Below are positions 1 to 8,571 of a stretch of DNA of 43,410 nt, in pieces. The stretch's first letter is position 1. The number at the start of each line of letters is the position of its first letter. The stretch covers positions 1 to 43,410 of the forward strand of contig JASJEC010000038.1 in NCBI GenBank assembly GCA_030064845.1, given 5' to 3'. The translations under genes were made by a program, and so were the position numbers. Under the pieces are notes generated by a model that searched no databases, was not told the origin of the DNA, and saw only the letters and a program-made list of their open reading frames with translations. This stretch comes from Kiloniellales bacterium (GTDB lineage Bacteria > Pseudomonadota > Alphaproteobacteria > Kiloniellales > JAKSDN01).

Positions 1-110
1 GCCGGGACGTCCGCTCTGGCTCCCGCTCCAGACCTCAGAACAGCGGCGACCGGTCTGACCCTGAAACCGGACGGGCGTGGCGCAGGAACCGCAGGCCCGG
101 AGATGACCCG
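1..110. repeat. Dispersed ~105-bp intergenic repeat, copy 1
   Basis: This stretch aligns by eye with copies near 932, 13121 and 18833. Shared blocks in the same order are GTCCGCT near the left end, GACCTC in the middle, CCGGACG further on and GAGATGACCC at the right end. It contains no open frame with coding character. It lies just beyond the 3' end of the lipoprotein gene and may be cut by the window edge. Function is unknown. Confidence 0.6.
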
Positions 111-124
111 TTGCGGACGGAGTG

Positions 125-802
125 TCAGTTGTCCGCCTGCGCTGCTTTCAGCTCACAGTCTGAGGGATCGGCCTGCCATTCCCTGACTAGTTGCTCGGCC
201 TCGGTTATCTCAGCCACACTCATTTCGCTTTCGAGATCTCTGCGATGTCCTGTAGCGCTGGAGTAACCACGATTAACAGCAAATGTGTACCAGAGATATG
301 CTTTGACGAGATCTTTCTCTACCGGGTGCCAGCCATAACGGAAGTGAAAAGCCACGTATGAGCTTGCATAACCACGCCCTTCAACTGCCTGCTGACATAG
401 CGAGAACCAATGTTGGCGAATTGCCATTTCTCGTTCGTGCGGACTATCAGGTAGTTCGATCACTTCGGGAACTGGCCTCATCTTGGAAGACTTAACGGAA
501 TGGACCAATCCGTCTTCGTCGAACTCTATTTGAACCTTCCAATTGAAGGTCCCATGCTGGATTGGAAAAAACGCATAAGTCAGGACGTTTGTGGCTTCAC
601 CCCGATAGACGAATACGGTTCCGTCGGGGACTTCTTCCAGGGTATCCGGCTCGCCAAGCTCGGCTATCACCTCTTCTTTAGTGGTAATGCCTTCTTCGAT
701 AAAGTCGATCCGATAGATTGCGTCCCCGGCATCCCAGACGGGCGGCAAGGGGAAGCACCCAGACAAGAGCAATGTAAATGCCAGCACGCCGACACGTACC
801 AC
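125..802 (-). CDS. Small lipoprotein with SmpA/OmlA-like and Sel1-like parts
   Basis: The product is about 225 residues. I chose the GTG start at 802 because AGGAG lies about nine bases upstream; a TTG three codons earlier is the alternative. The N-terminus is a lipoprotein signal with lipobox LLSGC, placing the lipidated Cys at about residue 16. Residues ~35-75 (GITTKEEVIAELGEP, then a YRG element) resemble the SmpA/OmlA fold that BamE and related outer-membrane lipoproteins share. Residues ~145-195 (AYLWYTFAVNRGYSSA) resemble one Sel1/TPR-like helical repeat. A periplasm-facing membrane-anchored scaffold is inferred. The gene stands alone, with repeat copies in the gaps on both sides. The exact role is unknown. 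Confidence 0.75.
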   Translation of the reverse strand: MVRVGVLAFTLLLSGCFPLPPVWDAGDAIYRIDFIEEGITTKEEVIAELGEPDTLEEVPDGTVFVYRGEATNVLTYAFFPIQHGTFNWKVQIEFDEDGLVHSVKSSKMRPVPEVIELPDSPHEREMAIRQHWFSLCQQAVEGRGYASSYVAFHFRYGWHPVEKDLVKAYLWYTFAVNRGYSSATGHRRDLESEMSVAEITEAEQLVREWQADPSDCELKAAQADN

Positions 803-931
803 TTCGGCCAACTCCTGGATTGGGCTGGTTTGAGGAGCAGTTAGGAACCAAGGAAGGGGCGTTGTCGATGATGTGGCTCAAGGTCCACTTCTGGTATTGG
901 CTGCACTTTGCCGTGGCTGCATCGGCGCCGG

Positions 932-1036
932 TATGTCCGCCTTGCTCCCAGCTCCGGACCTCTGGGCTCGAGAGGACCGCTCTGCCCCCATATCCGGACT
1001 TGCGTGCAATCTGAGCCCCAGGACCGGGGCTGACCC
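932..1036. repeat. Dispersed ~105-bp intergenic repeat, copy 2
   Basis: It shares ordered blocks with the copies at 13121 and 18833: TGTCCGC, GGACCTCTGGGCTCGAGAGG, CCGCTCTG, CCGGAC and TGACCC. Similarity to the copy at 13121 is high through the central block CTCGAGAGG.CCGCTCTG. The copy is wholly intergenic. Confidence 0.7.
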
Positions 1037-1233
1037 GAAGCAGAGGTCTACAGGTCAATCTCGGCACAAGACATTCTAGCCACCCGAATCGACGGATAGA
1101 CAACAACCCGTAGCCCCATAACGAAAACTGGGCACCACCGCCGGCCCTCCGATGAACCTTAGGGCTGCGGTTTCACCGTTTCTGGCATTACGGTCGAAAC
1201 ACTACGAACCGCATCCGTGATTCGGTGGTGAAA

Positions 1234-1261
1234 TTGTCGCGGTTTTGTAGTAGAATATATA
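1234..1261 (+). promoter_or_regulatory. Possible sigma-70-like promoter
   Basis: TTGTCG (1234-1239) and TATATA (1256-1261) are separated by 16 bases in an AT-rich patch about 170 bases before the PKD-protein gene. Position and match fit a housekeeping promoter, but alphaproteobacterial promoters are degenerate, so this is tentative. Confidence 0.3.
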
Positions 1262-1432
1262 TCTAAGGGATGCTGGAAAACTCCCGCTCACAAAATTTAT
1301 GATTACTGGTCGCTGCGCGCCTCGCGGATCTAGGCGAGCCCGGCAGCATTTTGAAGCATAGAGTTCATCGAGAATCAGGTCGACTTCGGGCGAGCGGCGA
1401 AAGCACAGCTTTTCAAACCGAGGGAGGCCACG

Positions 1433-3307
1433 ATGAGAAGCCTCATGCGCGGGCCGCGTTTGTTCGCGGTTCTTTTGCTGACCTTTACATCGCAGGGCGC
1501 CGCGGCGGTCGACTTCAAGTGCTCCATGACGCCGCTGGTAGGACCTGCGGAAGCCTTTCCCTGCCGGACCATTGCGGATAGCGCCACGGACGTGCCACCG
1601 GACGAAGACGAGGCCTTCACGCATTTCTTCCCGCCGCCGCTCGACGGCCACAACGTGGGCGTTCGCGCCAGAAGCGCCTCGACCTTCGGCGTCTACAAAA
1701 GCCTCGACGGTGATCTCTCCCGGGTGGCCGATATCACGTTCCCCGTCCCCAACACCGACCCGGTGCGGTTCTTCGAGAACTTCTCCCGGCGCATTTCGAT
1801 CTCCGACGACACCGTCGCCTTTATCGGCGGCCCGGGAGTGGCTCAGTTCGGTGTCTACACGGGCAACAGCGCCGGCCTCGAGGTGGTCGCCGATGCTTTC
1901 ACGCCGATCCCCTCCGGTTTCGGCACGTTTATCGGTTTCGAGTCCGCCCCATCGCTCCATGACGGCATGACCGCCTTCATCGGCCAGAACGTCGACGAGA
2001 CCGTGAAGCCGTTCGGCCAGATCGGCGTCTACAAGAGCAACACTGACGGCACGCTGGTGGCCCTGGCCAACGAGGAGACGCTCATGCCGAGCACCGATCC
2101 GGACTGTGACGGGACTATCGCCTTCGGCTGCCCCGGCACGTTCTGCCAAGCGACCGTCGCGTTCCGCGATCCCTCGATCGAGGGCGACAAGGTGGCCTTC
2201 GTGGGCGCGGGCGGCGACATGGGCCTGATCGAGCTGGGCGGGATCTACCTCTGGATGGACGGCGAGCTCGGCGTCGTGGTCGATACGAAAGTTTCACCAA
2301 AGGGTGGCGGCCCGCCCTTTGCAGGCTTTTCCAGCCCGTCACTGGACGGCCAGAACCTCGCGTTTTTCGGTGTCGCCGGTCGGCTTGGGGGGATCTACAC
2401 CGCGGTCCACCAAGCGATGGGCGTGTACGAGATAGCCCTCGTCGCCGGCACCGAGACCCCGATCCCGGAGGGCGTGGGTGATTTCCGTAATGTGTCGAAT
2501 CCCTCCATGGACGAAGGCGCCGTCGCCTTCTTCGGCCGGGCCGTCTCGCAGCAAGGCATCTACACGAACCGTTTCGGGTCGCTCAGCAAGGTGATCGACC
2601 TGAACGACACGATCAACGGCATAGCCATCGAGGGCCTCCAATTCTCGGTCGAAGGACTGAGCGGCGACAAGCTCGCCTTTGCAGCCGACCTCGAGGATGG
2701 CTCAGCCGGCGTGTTCGTTCTCTCCTTGGCGGAGAACGCACCGCCCGTCGCCGATGCCGGAGTGGACCAGACGGCGGAATGCACGAGCCCGGCCGGCGCC
2801 CTGGTGACGCTAGACGGCTCGGAGTCCAAGGACCCGGACGGCGACGCGCTGAGCTATAAATGGCGCAACGGCTTCGGAAAGGCATATGGCGTCAGCCCGA
2901 CGGTGCAACTGCCGATCGGTGTTCACCCGATCACTCTCGTCGTCAATGATGGGGAGCTCGATTCGGAGCCAGACCAGGTTTTGGTCACGGTTGCGGACAC
3001 GACGCCGCCGGGGATCGTCGCCAGCCTGACCACCGTCAGTGGCGAACGGCTGCGCGTCGGTTTCGCCGTCAGCGACCTCTGCGACCCGGAGCCCCTGGTG
3101 ACGGCGGTGCTGAAGGTGCCGGGAGTCACCGACATCCCGGTCCTGAACGGCCAGATCATCGAGTTCGAGGTCGACGACGAGTCCGAGGTGGAGTCGGAGG
3201 ACGGCGTCCTCGAGATCGAGGCAGCGAACCTCACCCTGCGCGTGACCGCGACGGATGCCAGCGGCAACGCCGCTGCGGTCGCCGTGCAGCCGGGAGGCGG
3301 AGCCTAG
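1433..3307 (+). CDS. Secreted repeat protein with PKD domain
   Basis: The product is 624 residues. The ATG is preceded by GGGAGG at a good distance. A Sec signal peptide covers residues 1 to ~25 (hydrophobic FAVLLLTF, ending near AAA-VD). Residues ~70-435 contain about five or six degenerate repeats built on PSLDG..VAFFG....GIY, then a V.D..TPIP turn. This is a beta-rich, propeller-like pattern found in secreted proteins of unknown function. Residues ~440-525 form a PKD-type Ig-like domain (PVADAGVDQT, LDGSESKDPDGDALSYKW, VNDGELDSEPD). The last ~100 residues form another beta-sandwich-like segment rich in Asp and Glu. The protein is probably periplasmic or extracellular; no sorting tail or membrane anchor is visible. 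It stands alone. Confidence 0.85.
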   Translation: MRSLMRGPRLFAVLLLTFTSQGAAAVDFKCSMTPLVGPAEAFPCRTIADSATDVPPDEDEAFTHFFPPPLDGHNVGVRARSASTFGVYKSLDGDLSRVADITFPVPNTDPVRFFENFSRRISISDDTVAFIGGPGVAQFGVYTGNSAGLEVVADAFTPIPSGFGTFIGFESAPSLHDGMTAFIGQNVDETVKPFGQIGVYKSNTDGTLVALANEETLMPSTDPDCDGTIAFGCPGTFCQATVAFRDPSIEGDKVAFVGAGGDMGLIELGGIYLWMDGELGVVVDTKVSPKGGGPPFAGFSSPSLDGQNLAFFGVAGRLGGIYTAVHQAMGVYEIALVAGTETPIPEGVGDFRNVSNPSMDEGAVAFFGRAVSQQGIYTNRFGSLSKVIDLNDTINGIAIEGLQFSVEGLSGDKLAFAADLEDGSAGVFVLSLAENAPPVADAGVDQTAECTSPAGALVTLDGSESKDPDGDALSYKWRNGFGKAYGVSPTVQLPIGVHPITLVVNDGELDSEPDQVLVTVADTTPPGIVASLTTVSGERLRVGFAVSDLCDPEPLVTAVLKVPGVTDIPVLNGQIIEFEVDDESEVESEDGVLEIEAANLTLRVTATDASGNAAAVAVQPGGGA

Positions 3308-3670
3308 ATGTGAGCCTGCAACACCTTTCCCAATCGGCCCGGCCAGAGCAGGTAGGCCGGGTCATGGGAGTCGCCGCGAAGGAGGCCTTAAGCGAAGCTG
3401 CAGGGTTGTTTCCAGCGGGCCATCCGTCTGCCGTCTACACTTCCCAGAGCAGACCGGCCAAGATCGGGAAGTCGTTCTGCTTTGCCCCTGAAGCCCGACG
3501 TAATTGCCTCCGTTCAGCCAGGGATAGTTCTGACCCAAACTCACCTTGAAGGAGAGGAACTCTGAGCCGTGGAAAGGGGATGTGTGATCCAAACGAGTAG
3601 TCAACTCTCCGTGTCGTAGGATATAATCCAGGATTTGACGTAAAAGTGAGGTGCGAAAGGCAGCCTGCGC
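3308..3670. other. Intergenic region with GC hairpin
   Basis: The gap holds a hairpin close behind the PKD-protein stop codon (CCCGGCC at 3338-3344 pairing with GGCCGGG at 3355-3361), without a T-tract, so termination is uncertain. The right end carries a TATAAT hexamer that probably serves the HEAT-repeat gene. No convincing gene is present. Confidence 0.45.
3622..3627 (+). promoter_or_regulatory. Perfect -10 hexamer upstream of HEAT gene
   Basis: TATAAT lies 44 bases before the TTG start of the AT-rich HEAT-repeat gene. No good -35 hexamer sits at the usual distance. A perfect E. coli-like -10 box is rare in this GC-rich window and fits a foreign origin for the gene. Confidence 0.4.
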
Positions 3671-5164
3671 TTGATCATTCGAACCGTCACACTGGTAATC
3701 ATGTTGTTCGGCATCGTATGGCCAGGTGGTACTTTGGCGCCTGAGGAGCTCCTATGTCCGGCGCGGGACGAACTGAATCAACCGTCTGGTTCATCTTCTG
3801 TCGCTTCGCAGGCGCAAGAAGACTGGATGGAAGCGCAAATGAAGACAATGTTAGGAGAACGCTCTGAGCCCGGGCGCACAGGCTGCGAACACGAAAGAGC
3901 CGTTGCTGTTTTGATTGAAAATCTGGTATCCCCCTCCGGGTCAATTGATATACAAGTTACAAATTCCCTCATCGATATCGGCGGCCCACAGATTTCAGAT
4001 GCGACACCCAAGTATGTTGACGCTTTGAATAGGCCAGATCAACCCGCTTCGGGTCACACAACACCGTTGGTACTGATTTATAATCACCAAGTCGCTATTC
4101 GCGCGTTAGGAAGTTTCGGCGATGCATCGGCTATTCCTGCCGTTGAAGAATATCTTGTAAGACTACCAGTGGGTGAGTACCAAGAGACTCCATGGAGCCG
4201 AGTAGATAAGGTTGCTGGCGCGCTCGCAGCTATTGTTTCGCGAAATTTCAATCAACAAGAGGGCGGGCACCAGCTAGTTATTCGGTATCTAAGTCATGAA
4301 AATCCCAAACTGAGATTGGTCGGTTACCAGGTCCTCAGCGCCATGTCGCCTGAACAACGACTTCTCTATCGCAAAAATATGTCCTCTGAAAAATGGATTC
4401 GCCAACTCACAAGAGATCTCGAGTCAACGATCATAGAGTTGCGCGTTTTCGCAAGTAGGGAACTGGGAGCTTTGGGGGCAGACGCTAGGGAAGCTGTTCC
4501 CAAACTAATCGATGCCTCTAAAGCACGGGTTGAACAAAAAAGTATCGGCTTTCAGAGATCATTTTCCGGTACCCTAGGAACCCAAGGATATCATTACACA
4601 CGTGACATCAATCAGCGTGGTAGAGATGCGGCTATTCGCGCCTTAGCAGCTATTCGCGAACCCTATGGTTTGATCGAATTATTCTGGTTGGCGGAGCTTC
4701 GAAGTCTGAGCGTGACTAGCTTGAATATGATGAAGAGTATAGGTGAGAGAATTGCTCCGAAGGCTGTACCTATCATCGTTTCATCCTTGAAATTAGAGAA
4801 ATATGATAAGGGCCTGGTCATAGATACACTAGAAGCTTTGGGAGAGGAGTCGAAGCGGGCGATCCCATACTTTGCCGAGAGGTTCTTATCGAGCGATCCA
4901 GGTTTTTCTCGTTATGAATTAGATGCGTTGGCTCGACTAGGTAAGTACGATCCTGGTGCAATCGCGGCTCTTTGGCGGGATACGTTAGAGTCGGATCGAA
5001 TGAACTTCTCAAACCGCCCTCATAAAGAAGTACTAGAAAATGTAATAGAAACTGAACTTCGGGGGGAGATTGTTGAATATCTGATTAGAAAATTGGTGGA
5101 GAAATTAGAAATAGTGAATTTTTGGAAGACAACAAAGAACACTTTGAATTATTGGAAAGTATAG
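3671..5164 (+). CDS. Exported HEAT-repeat protein, AT-rich, probably frameshifted
   Basis: The frame is 497 residues and opens with TTG, with GAAAGG about ten bases upstream. Residues 1 to ~25 resemble a signal peptide (VTLVIMLFGIVWPGG). The rest is helical repeats with HEAT-type spacing: AIRALGSFGDASAIPAVEEYL, FASRELGALGADAREAVPKLI, AAIRALAAIREPYGLIELF and LEALGEESKRAIPYFAERF. Such repeats act as protein-binding scaffolds; no catalytic motif is visible, so the partner is unknown. Base composition is about half AT, unlike the GC-rich neighbours, which suggests horizontal transfer. The frame ends with weak sequence just after a TTTTT run at 5119-5123, while a protein-like continuation lies in another frame (next entry). 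The true product is probably longer, about 549 residues. Confidence 0.75.
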   Translation: MIIRTVTLVIMLFGIVWPGGTLAPEELLCPARDELNQPSGSSSVASQAQEDWMEAQMKTMLGERSEPGRTGCEHERAVAVLIENLVSPSGSIDIQVTNSLIDIGGPQISDATPKYVDALNRPDQPASGHTTPLVLIYNHQVAIRALGSFGDASAIPAVEEYLVRLPVGEYQETPWSRVDKVAGALAAIVSRNFNQQEGGHQLVIRYLSHENPKLRLVGYQVLSAMSPEQRLLYRKNMSSEKWIRQLTRDLESTIIELRVFASRELGALGADAREAVPKLIDASKARVEQKSIGFQRSFSGTLGTQGYHYTRDINQRGRDAAIRALAAIREPYGLIELFWLAELRSLSVTSLNMMKSIGERIAPKAVPIIVSSLKLEKYDKGLVIDTLEALGEESKRAIPYFAERFLSSDPGFSRYELDALARLGKYDPGAIAALWRDTLESDRMNFSNRPHKEVLENVIETELRGEIVEYLIRKLVEKLEIVNFWKTTKNTLNYWKV

Positions 5165-5319
5165 CTCCTGAGGAATACGAGCGTGTAAGACTCAAAATTA
5201 TAGGCGTACAGCCATGGCACAAAATCATCTGGTGGTTTATTTTTGGTGCAGTTGTACCGAGTACACGAACGCCGAGTAGTGTTGCTTCCACATCGGGCAT
5301 TGTCGACAAAAGCGCGTAG
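5089..5319 (+). pseudogene. Out-of-frame C-terminal continuation of the HEAT protein
   Basis: This frame overlaps the end of the HEAT gene and encodes plausible protein from about 5116 onward: a charged helix (FLEDNKEHFELLESIAPEEY) followed by a hydrophobic stretch (WHKIIWWFIFGAVV). It has no good start codon or ribosome site of its own apart from a TTG at 5122. A one-base backward slip on the TTTTT run at 5119-5123 would join it to the upstream frame without a stop. Possible explanations are a mutation, a sequencing error in the homopolymer, or programmed frameshifting. A separate small membrane gene is the weaker alternative. Confidence 0.5.
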
Positions 5320-5646
5320 AAACGGATCCCAGAGCTGCTCTGCCGCAAAGTAAACAGCTCTTGACCACCGAAGCCCACATTTCAGGTTGAAGTCTGCTCG
5401 TGGCTATTTCCCGCCGTTAAAATCCTAGCGGCGGCACGTCAGGAGTTGCCTCAGGTTCGGACCTACGAGCATCGTACGACCGCTCTGCTCCCTGTTTTCA
5501 GACGCGTGGGGCAGGTAATGCCGTGATCGGCTTCGCTGCGACCAGGTCGACCTGACTTGCCTCACTGCGCGTCCTGACCGGTCGACAGTGCGTCGGTGAC
5601 CCCGTCGCTTCGTCACGGCCGCGACGAGGGTAATGGTCGTTCCGCC
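5320..5646. other. Intergenic region with degenerate repeat copy
   Basis: The region between the HEAT tail and the 3' end of the C45-family gene has no coding frame I trust. It contains a diverged copy of the dispersed repeat at about 5434-5520. Confidence 0.5.
5434..5520. repeat. Dispersed ~105-bp repeat, degenerate copy 3
   Basis: The blocks GCACGTC, TTCGGACCTACGAG, ACGACCGCTCTGCTCCC and CAGACGCGTG align in order with the copy at 932. The left third is shorter and more diverged than in the other copies. Confidence 0.45.
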
Positions 5647-7794
5647 TCACTCCACGGTCACGAAGTCGATGTCCGGCAGCGCGGCGTCGGCCTCGTCGGC
5701 TTCGATCGCCGCGGCGACCTTGCGCCAGGTCTTGATGTCCTGGTGCAGGCCGTCCGTTCCGAAGCTTTCCCGCGCGACCTTCTCGAGGTAGCCGCGGCCG
5801 GTCTCCAGCAGGCTCTCGAAGGTCGCCCGCGCCTGCTGGTCGCGCGCGATCTCGGTCACGGCGGAGAGGGTGTAGACCAGCGCCCGCTCCCAGTCGGTCA
5901 TCGTGACCGCGCCGTCGCGGTCCAGCTGGCGCAGCCAGGCCCAGTCCCGCGCCGCGCGCTGCAGCAGCTCGGGGCGGTTGGTGGCGGGCTCCGCCAAGGC
6001 GGTCTCGTGGCACAGGCGGGCGCGGATATAGCGGAACGTGGGCTCGACGATTCCCGTGCTCTCGGCCCCTTCCACCGCGCGGTCGAGCGCGGCGAGGGCC
6101 ACCTGGCGAATGTTCTGCATCTCCGTCGCCGTCGGCCGCCGCCGGAAGTAGGCGCCGTCCGGCTCGCGCGGGCGGAAATAGGCGGCGAAGGCCTCGACGT
6201 AGGCTTCCATGGCCGCCAGCATCCCCGGCGGCACGGTCTCGGCCACGTGGCTGTCGAGCGGCGTGACGGAGAGGCCCGCCCAGTCGATCGCGAAACCGGC
6301 CAGCGTCGCGTGCGGGCCGGGCAGCCGGTCGCCGACGGTGAACCAGATCTGGTCCGCCGGCGCCGCGCGGTCGGCGCTGGTCCGCGCGATGCTGGTCATC
6401 AGGCTATAGGCCTTGCAGATCGTCCGGCCGAAGCTGCGCCGTTCGCCGCCGGCCGCGTGGTCGTCATGGTCGGCGAGGATCTCGAGGGCCCGGCGGGTCC
6501 CCAGCGCGCCCTGGTCGACCGCCTGATCGAGCTTGGCCCCCGCCGTGGCGAAGCGGGCGCGGGTCTCCATCCACTTGCCGACCGTCTTGGTGAAGTGCGC
6601 GTCGTCGAAGAACTTGTTTCTTTCCCTCAGCGCGTCGGACAGGAAGTGATTGGTCTGGATCATGCGCTCCGCTTCGGGCGCGGCTTCGACCTTCTGGCTC
6701 TGCGCGCCCCTGTCGTCCTCGCTGCCGTTCATCTCGATCCTGAGCGCCTTACCCGAAGGAGCGTGGCTGACCAGAATGGTCCAGGAGGCGAAGTGCTTGC
6801 GCCCGCGGGCGATATCGACCGCCTCGTCCAGCGTGCGCGCCTCGCGCAGGATGCGCTGCTGGACGTAGGGCGCCAGGTCGAAGTCGCCGCTGCCGTCGCC
6901 CACGGTGAAGTTCACGGTCGACATCTGGTGCAGCGAGGCGGCGATGCCGGCTTCGTTCAGCCCGCTGATGCCGCCCGAGTAGACCAGACCGGCGGTGCCC
7001 ACGGCCGCGTAGCGCTGCCAGGCGGGGTTCTCCGGAGTCTCGTCGATCAGACCCAGGACCGGATAGTCGTTCCAGGCGAAATAACCGCCGTCGAAGTTCC
7101 GCGCGTGCAGGCCCAAGCCGTCCTCGGTCAGGCCGGGCGCCGCCCAGAATCCGGTGCAGCCCATGCCGGCGGGCTGCAGCCTGCCCGCGCTGGGCGCGCC
7201 GTCGAGCCACTCCGCGAGGGGGACGTCGTCGTGCACGTTGCCTTCCCCCGAATCCGCGTAGCGGCGGCCCCAGCGGTTCAGGACCCAGGCGTTGGTGACG
7301 TAGTTCCGCCAATAGCCGTAGAGGACGCTGAGCCGGCGGTGCTTGCGGAGGTGGGTGAAGCCGCTCGCGATGTTGCCAGCGTCGATCGACACGCAGGCGT
7401 GTTCCACCGCGTCCCGGTCGAAGATCGAGTTCGGCCGGCTGGCAAAGCAGCCGCGCTCCAGCGCCTCGACGCCGCGGCGGAACTCGTCGCTCGTGGAACG
7501 CAGCAGGTCGCGGCAGACCCGGTTGAAGAAGGCGCCCTGGATCTTGTCGGCGAGTCCGGCCTTCAGGCCGGGATCGGCGTCCACGTCGTGGGCGATGGTC
7601 GCCAGGATCTCCGGAAAGACCCCGTCCTCGATCTCTGACGCCAGCAGCCGGCCGTGGTCATAGCAGATATCGGGGAAACGGCCCTTCTGAGCGAGCAGGA
7701 AGAACGGCTTGCCGGCGCATTCCCAGACCTGGAGCCGGCTGTCGGCGCGGCAGTCGGCCGGGGTCGGGCGATCTTCGACATGGCGAAAAGACAT
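5647..7794 (-). CDS. C45/acyltransferase-type Ntn-hydrolase, long form
   Basis: The product is 715 residues from the ATG at 7794, chosen because GGAGGAGG sits just upstream; a TTG 36 bases earlier is less likely. It has the signature of the linear-amide C-N hydrolases related to isopenicillin N acyltransferase. GCTGFWA holds the likely nucleophile Cys at about residue 213, where self-cleavage would expose it. LHARNFDG follows at ~230-237, then GISGLNEAGIAASLHQ. The family hydrolyses amide bonds or transfers acyl groups; the substrate cannot be told. The ~200-residue N-terminal part and ~250-residue C-terminal part make it much longer than typical 350-residue members. No signal peptide is seen, so it is probably cytoplasmic. 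It is transcribed away from the molybdenum hydroxylase genes. Confidence 0.75.
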   Translation of the reverse strand: MSFRHVEDRPTPADCRADSRLQVWECAGKPFFLLAQKGRFPDICYDHGRLLASEIEDGVFPEILATIAHDVDADPGLKAGLADKIQGAFFNRVCRDLLRSTSDEFRRGVEALERGCFASRPNSIFDRDAVEHACVSIDAGNIASGFTHLRKHRRLSVLYGYWRNYVTNAWVLNRWGRRYADSGEGNVHDDVPLAEWLDGAPSAGRLQPAGMGCTGFWAAPGLTEDGLGLHARNFDGGYFAWNDYPVLGLIDETPENPAWQRYAAVGTAGLVYSGGISGLNEAGIAASLHQMSTVNFTVGDGSGDFDLAPYVQQRILREARTLDEAVDIARGRKHFASWTILVSHAPSGKALRIEMNGSEDDRGAQSQKVEAAPEAERMIQTNHFLSDALRERNKFFDDAHFTKTVGKWMETRARFATAGAKLDQAVDQGALGTRRALEILADHDDHAAGGERRSFGRTICKAYSLMTSIARTSADRAAPADQIWFTVGDRLPGPHATLAGFAIDWAGLSVTPLDSHVAETVPPGMLAAMEAYVEAFAAYFRPREPDGAYFRRRPTATEMQNIRQVALAALDRAVEGAESTGIVEPTFRYIRARLCHETALAEPATNRPELLQRAARDWAWLRQLDRDGAVTMTDWERALVYTLSAVTEIARDQQARATFESLLETGRGYLEKVARESFGTDGLHQDIKTWRKVAAAIEADEADAALPDIDFVTVE

Positions 7795-8107
7795 GGGCGG
7801 CCTCCTCCGCGAAAGGGCTTCGAGAGACAAGAGAACGACGCAGTAGGCGTCCCTTTATCATCCACCGACTCCGGAGTCGGCAAAGTGCGAAGAGTCACAA
7901 TTGGTAGCGACCCCAGCGGCGGATGGGCGTTTCCCTGCCTTCTCGGCCCCGTCGACGACGGCCAAACAGGATCGGAAAGGCGGCGCCAGTTGATCGGATT
8001 TCTCGAAGAGGAAAACGCCGGCTGGAAGTTTCGCCTCGGACACCCAAATCGGTATGGCGCCTGAGGACGTATTAAGAGTTGCAGTCCCGCAACCGCAGGA
8101 AGCCCGA
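7795..8107. other. Divergent promoter region, Ntn-hydrolase / hydroxylase
   Basis: This gap of about 310 bp lies between two divergently transcribed units and must hold both promoters. A perfect 16-bp palindrome is the only clear structure (next entry). Frames running through the region on both strands lack start signals and known motifs. Confidence 0.55.
7865..7880. promoter_or_regulatory. Perfect 16-bp palindrome in divergent promoter region
   Basis: CCGACTCCGGAGTCGG reads the same on both strands. Its place between two divergent genes suits a dimeric regulator's operator, although it could also fold as a hairpin. No regulator gene is adjacent. Confidence 0.35.
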
Positions 8108-8560
8108 ATGACCCGTCTGACCGTGAACGGTTCGCCCGTCGAGATCGACGCGCCGGCCGAGACGCCACTCCTTATCGCCTTGCGCGAGCATCTGGGCCTG
8201 ACCGGATCGAAGTATGGCTGCGGGGCGGCCATGTGCGGGTCCTGCACCGTCCACGTCGACGGCGCCGCGACCTACGCCTGCATCACGGCCCTGGGCGATG
8301 TCGAGGGCGCCAAGATCACGACCATCGAGGGCCTGTCGGAGGACGGCGACCATCCGGTACAACGCGCCTGGATCGCCGAGCAGGTCCCGCAGTGCGGCTA
8401 CTGCCAATCGGGTCAGATCATGCGCGCCGCCGCCTTGCTGGAAGAGAACCCGAGCCCGAACCGTGACGAGATCGTCGAGGCCATGAGCAGCAATCTTTGC
8501 CGTTGCGGCACCTATGTCCGCATTGTCCGCGCCGTCGAGCGCGCGGCGCGGGAAGCGTGA
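8108..8560 (+). CDS. (2Fe-2S) subunit of a molybdenum hydroxylase (IorA/CoxS type)
   Basis: The product is 150 residues. The ATG at 8108 is preceded by AGGAAG; an upstream in-frame ATG would add 18 atypical residues. It is the electron-transfer subunit of the xanthine dehydrogenase superfamily. The plant-type ferredoxin cluster is bound by C38, C43, C46 ([10 protein letters not shown]) and C58. The second 2Fe-2S cluster is bound by C96, C99 ([11 protein letters not shown]) and C131, C133 (CRCGTY). All eight ligands are present, and 150 residues is the normal size. The gene is followed after 11 bases by the Moco subunit, and the two form one operon. No FAD subunit is encoded here, as in isoquinoline 1-oxidoreductase-type two-subunit enzymes. 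Confidence 0.93.
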   Translation: MTRLTVNGSPVEIDAPAETPLLIALREHLGLTGSKYGCGAAMCGSCTVHVDGAATYACITALGDVEGAKITTIEGLSEDGDHPVQRAWIAEQVPQCGYCQSGQIMRAAALLEENPSPNRDEIVEAMSSNLCRCGTYVRIVRAVERAAREA

Positions 8561-8571
8561 AGGAGGCTCGG

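Larger units (their letters stand above)
803..1432. other. Long intergenic region with repeat copy 2
   Basis: This gap of about 630 bp separates the divergent lipoprotein and secreted PKD genes. It contains one copy of the dispersed repeat (932-1036) and an AT-rich patch near 1230-1300 that may hold the promoter of the downstream gene. Short open frames here do not look coding. Confidence 0.6.

Noticed and set aside
3362..3604. Minus-strand frame of 80 codons in the gap before the HEAT gene
   Set aside because: A short stretch looks somewhat protein-like (SLGQNYPWLNGGNYVGL), but the rest does not, and no start signal is present. A degraded gene fragment cannot be excluded.
5596..7638. 680-codon open frame on the plus strand opposite the C45-family gene
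   Set aside because: It is the antisense shadow of a GC-rich gene: low-complexity Arg/Gly/Val-rich sequence, no motifs and no start signal, while the minus strand has clear Ntn-hydrolase motifs.
7858..8247. Minus-strand open frame between the C45-family gene and the hydroxylase operon
   Set aside because: Overlaps the start of the 2Fe-2S subunit gene, lacks a ribosome site, and its sequence shows no recognisable pattern.
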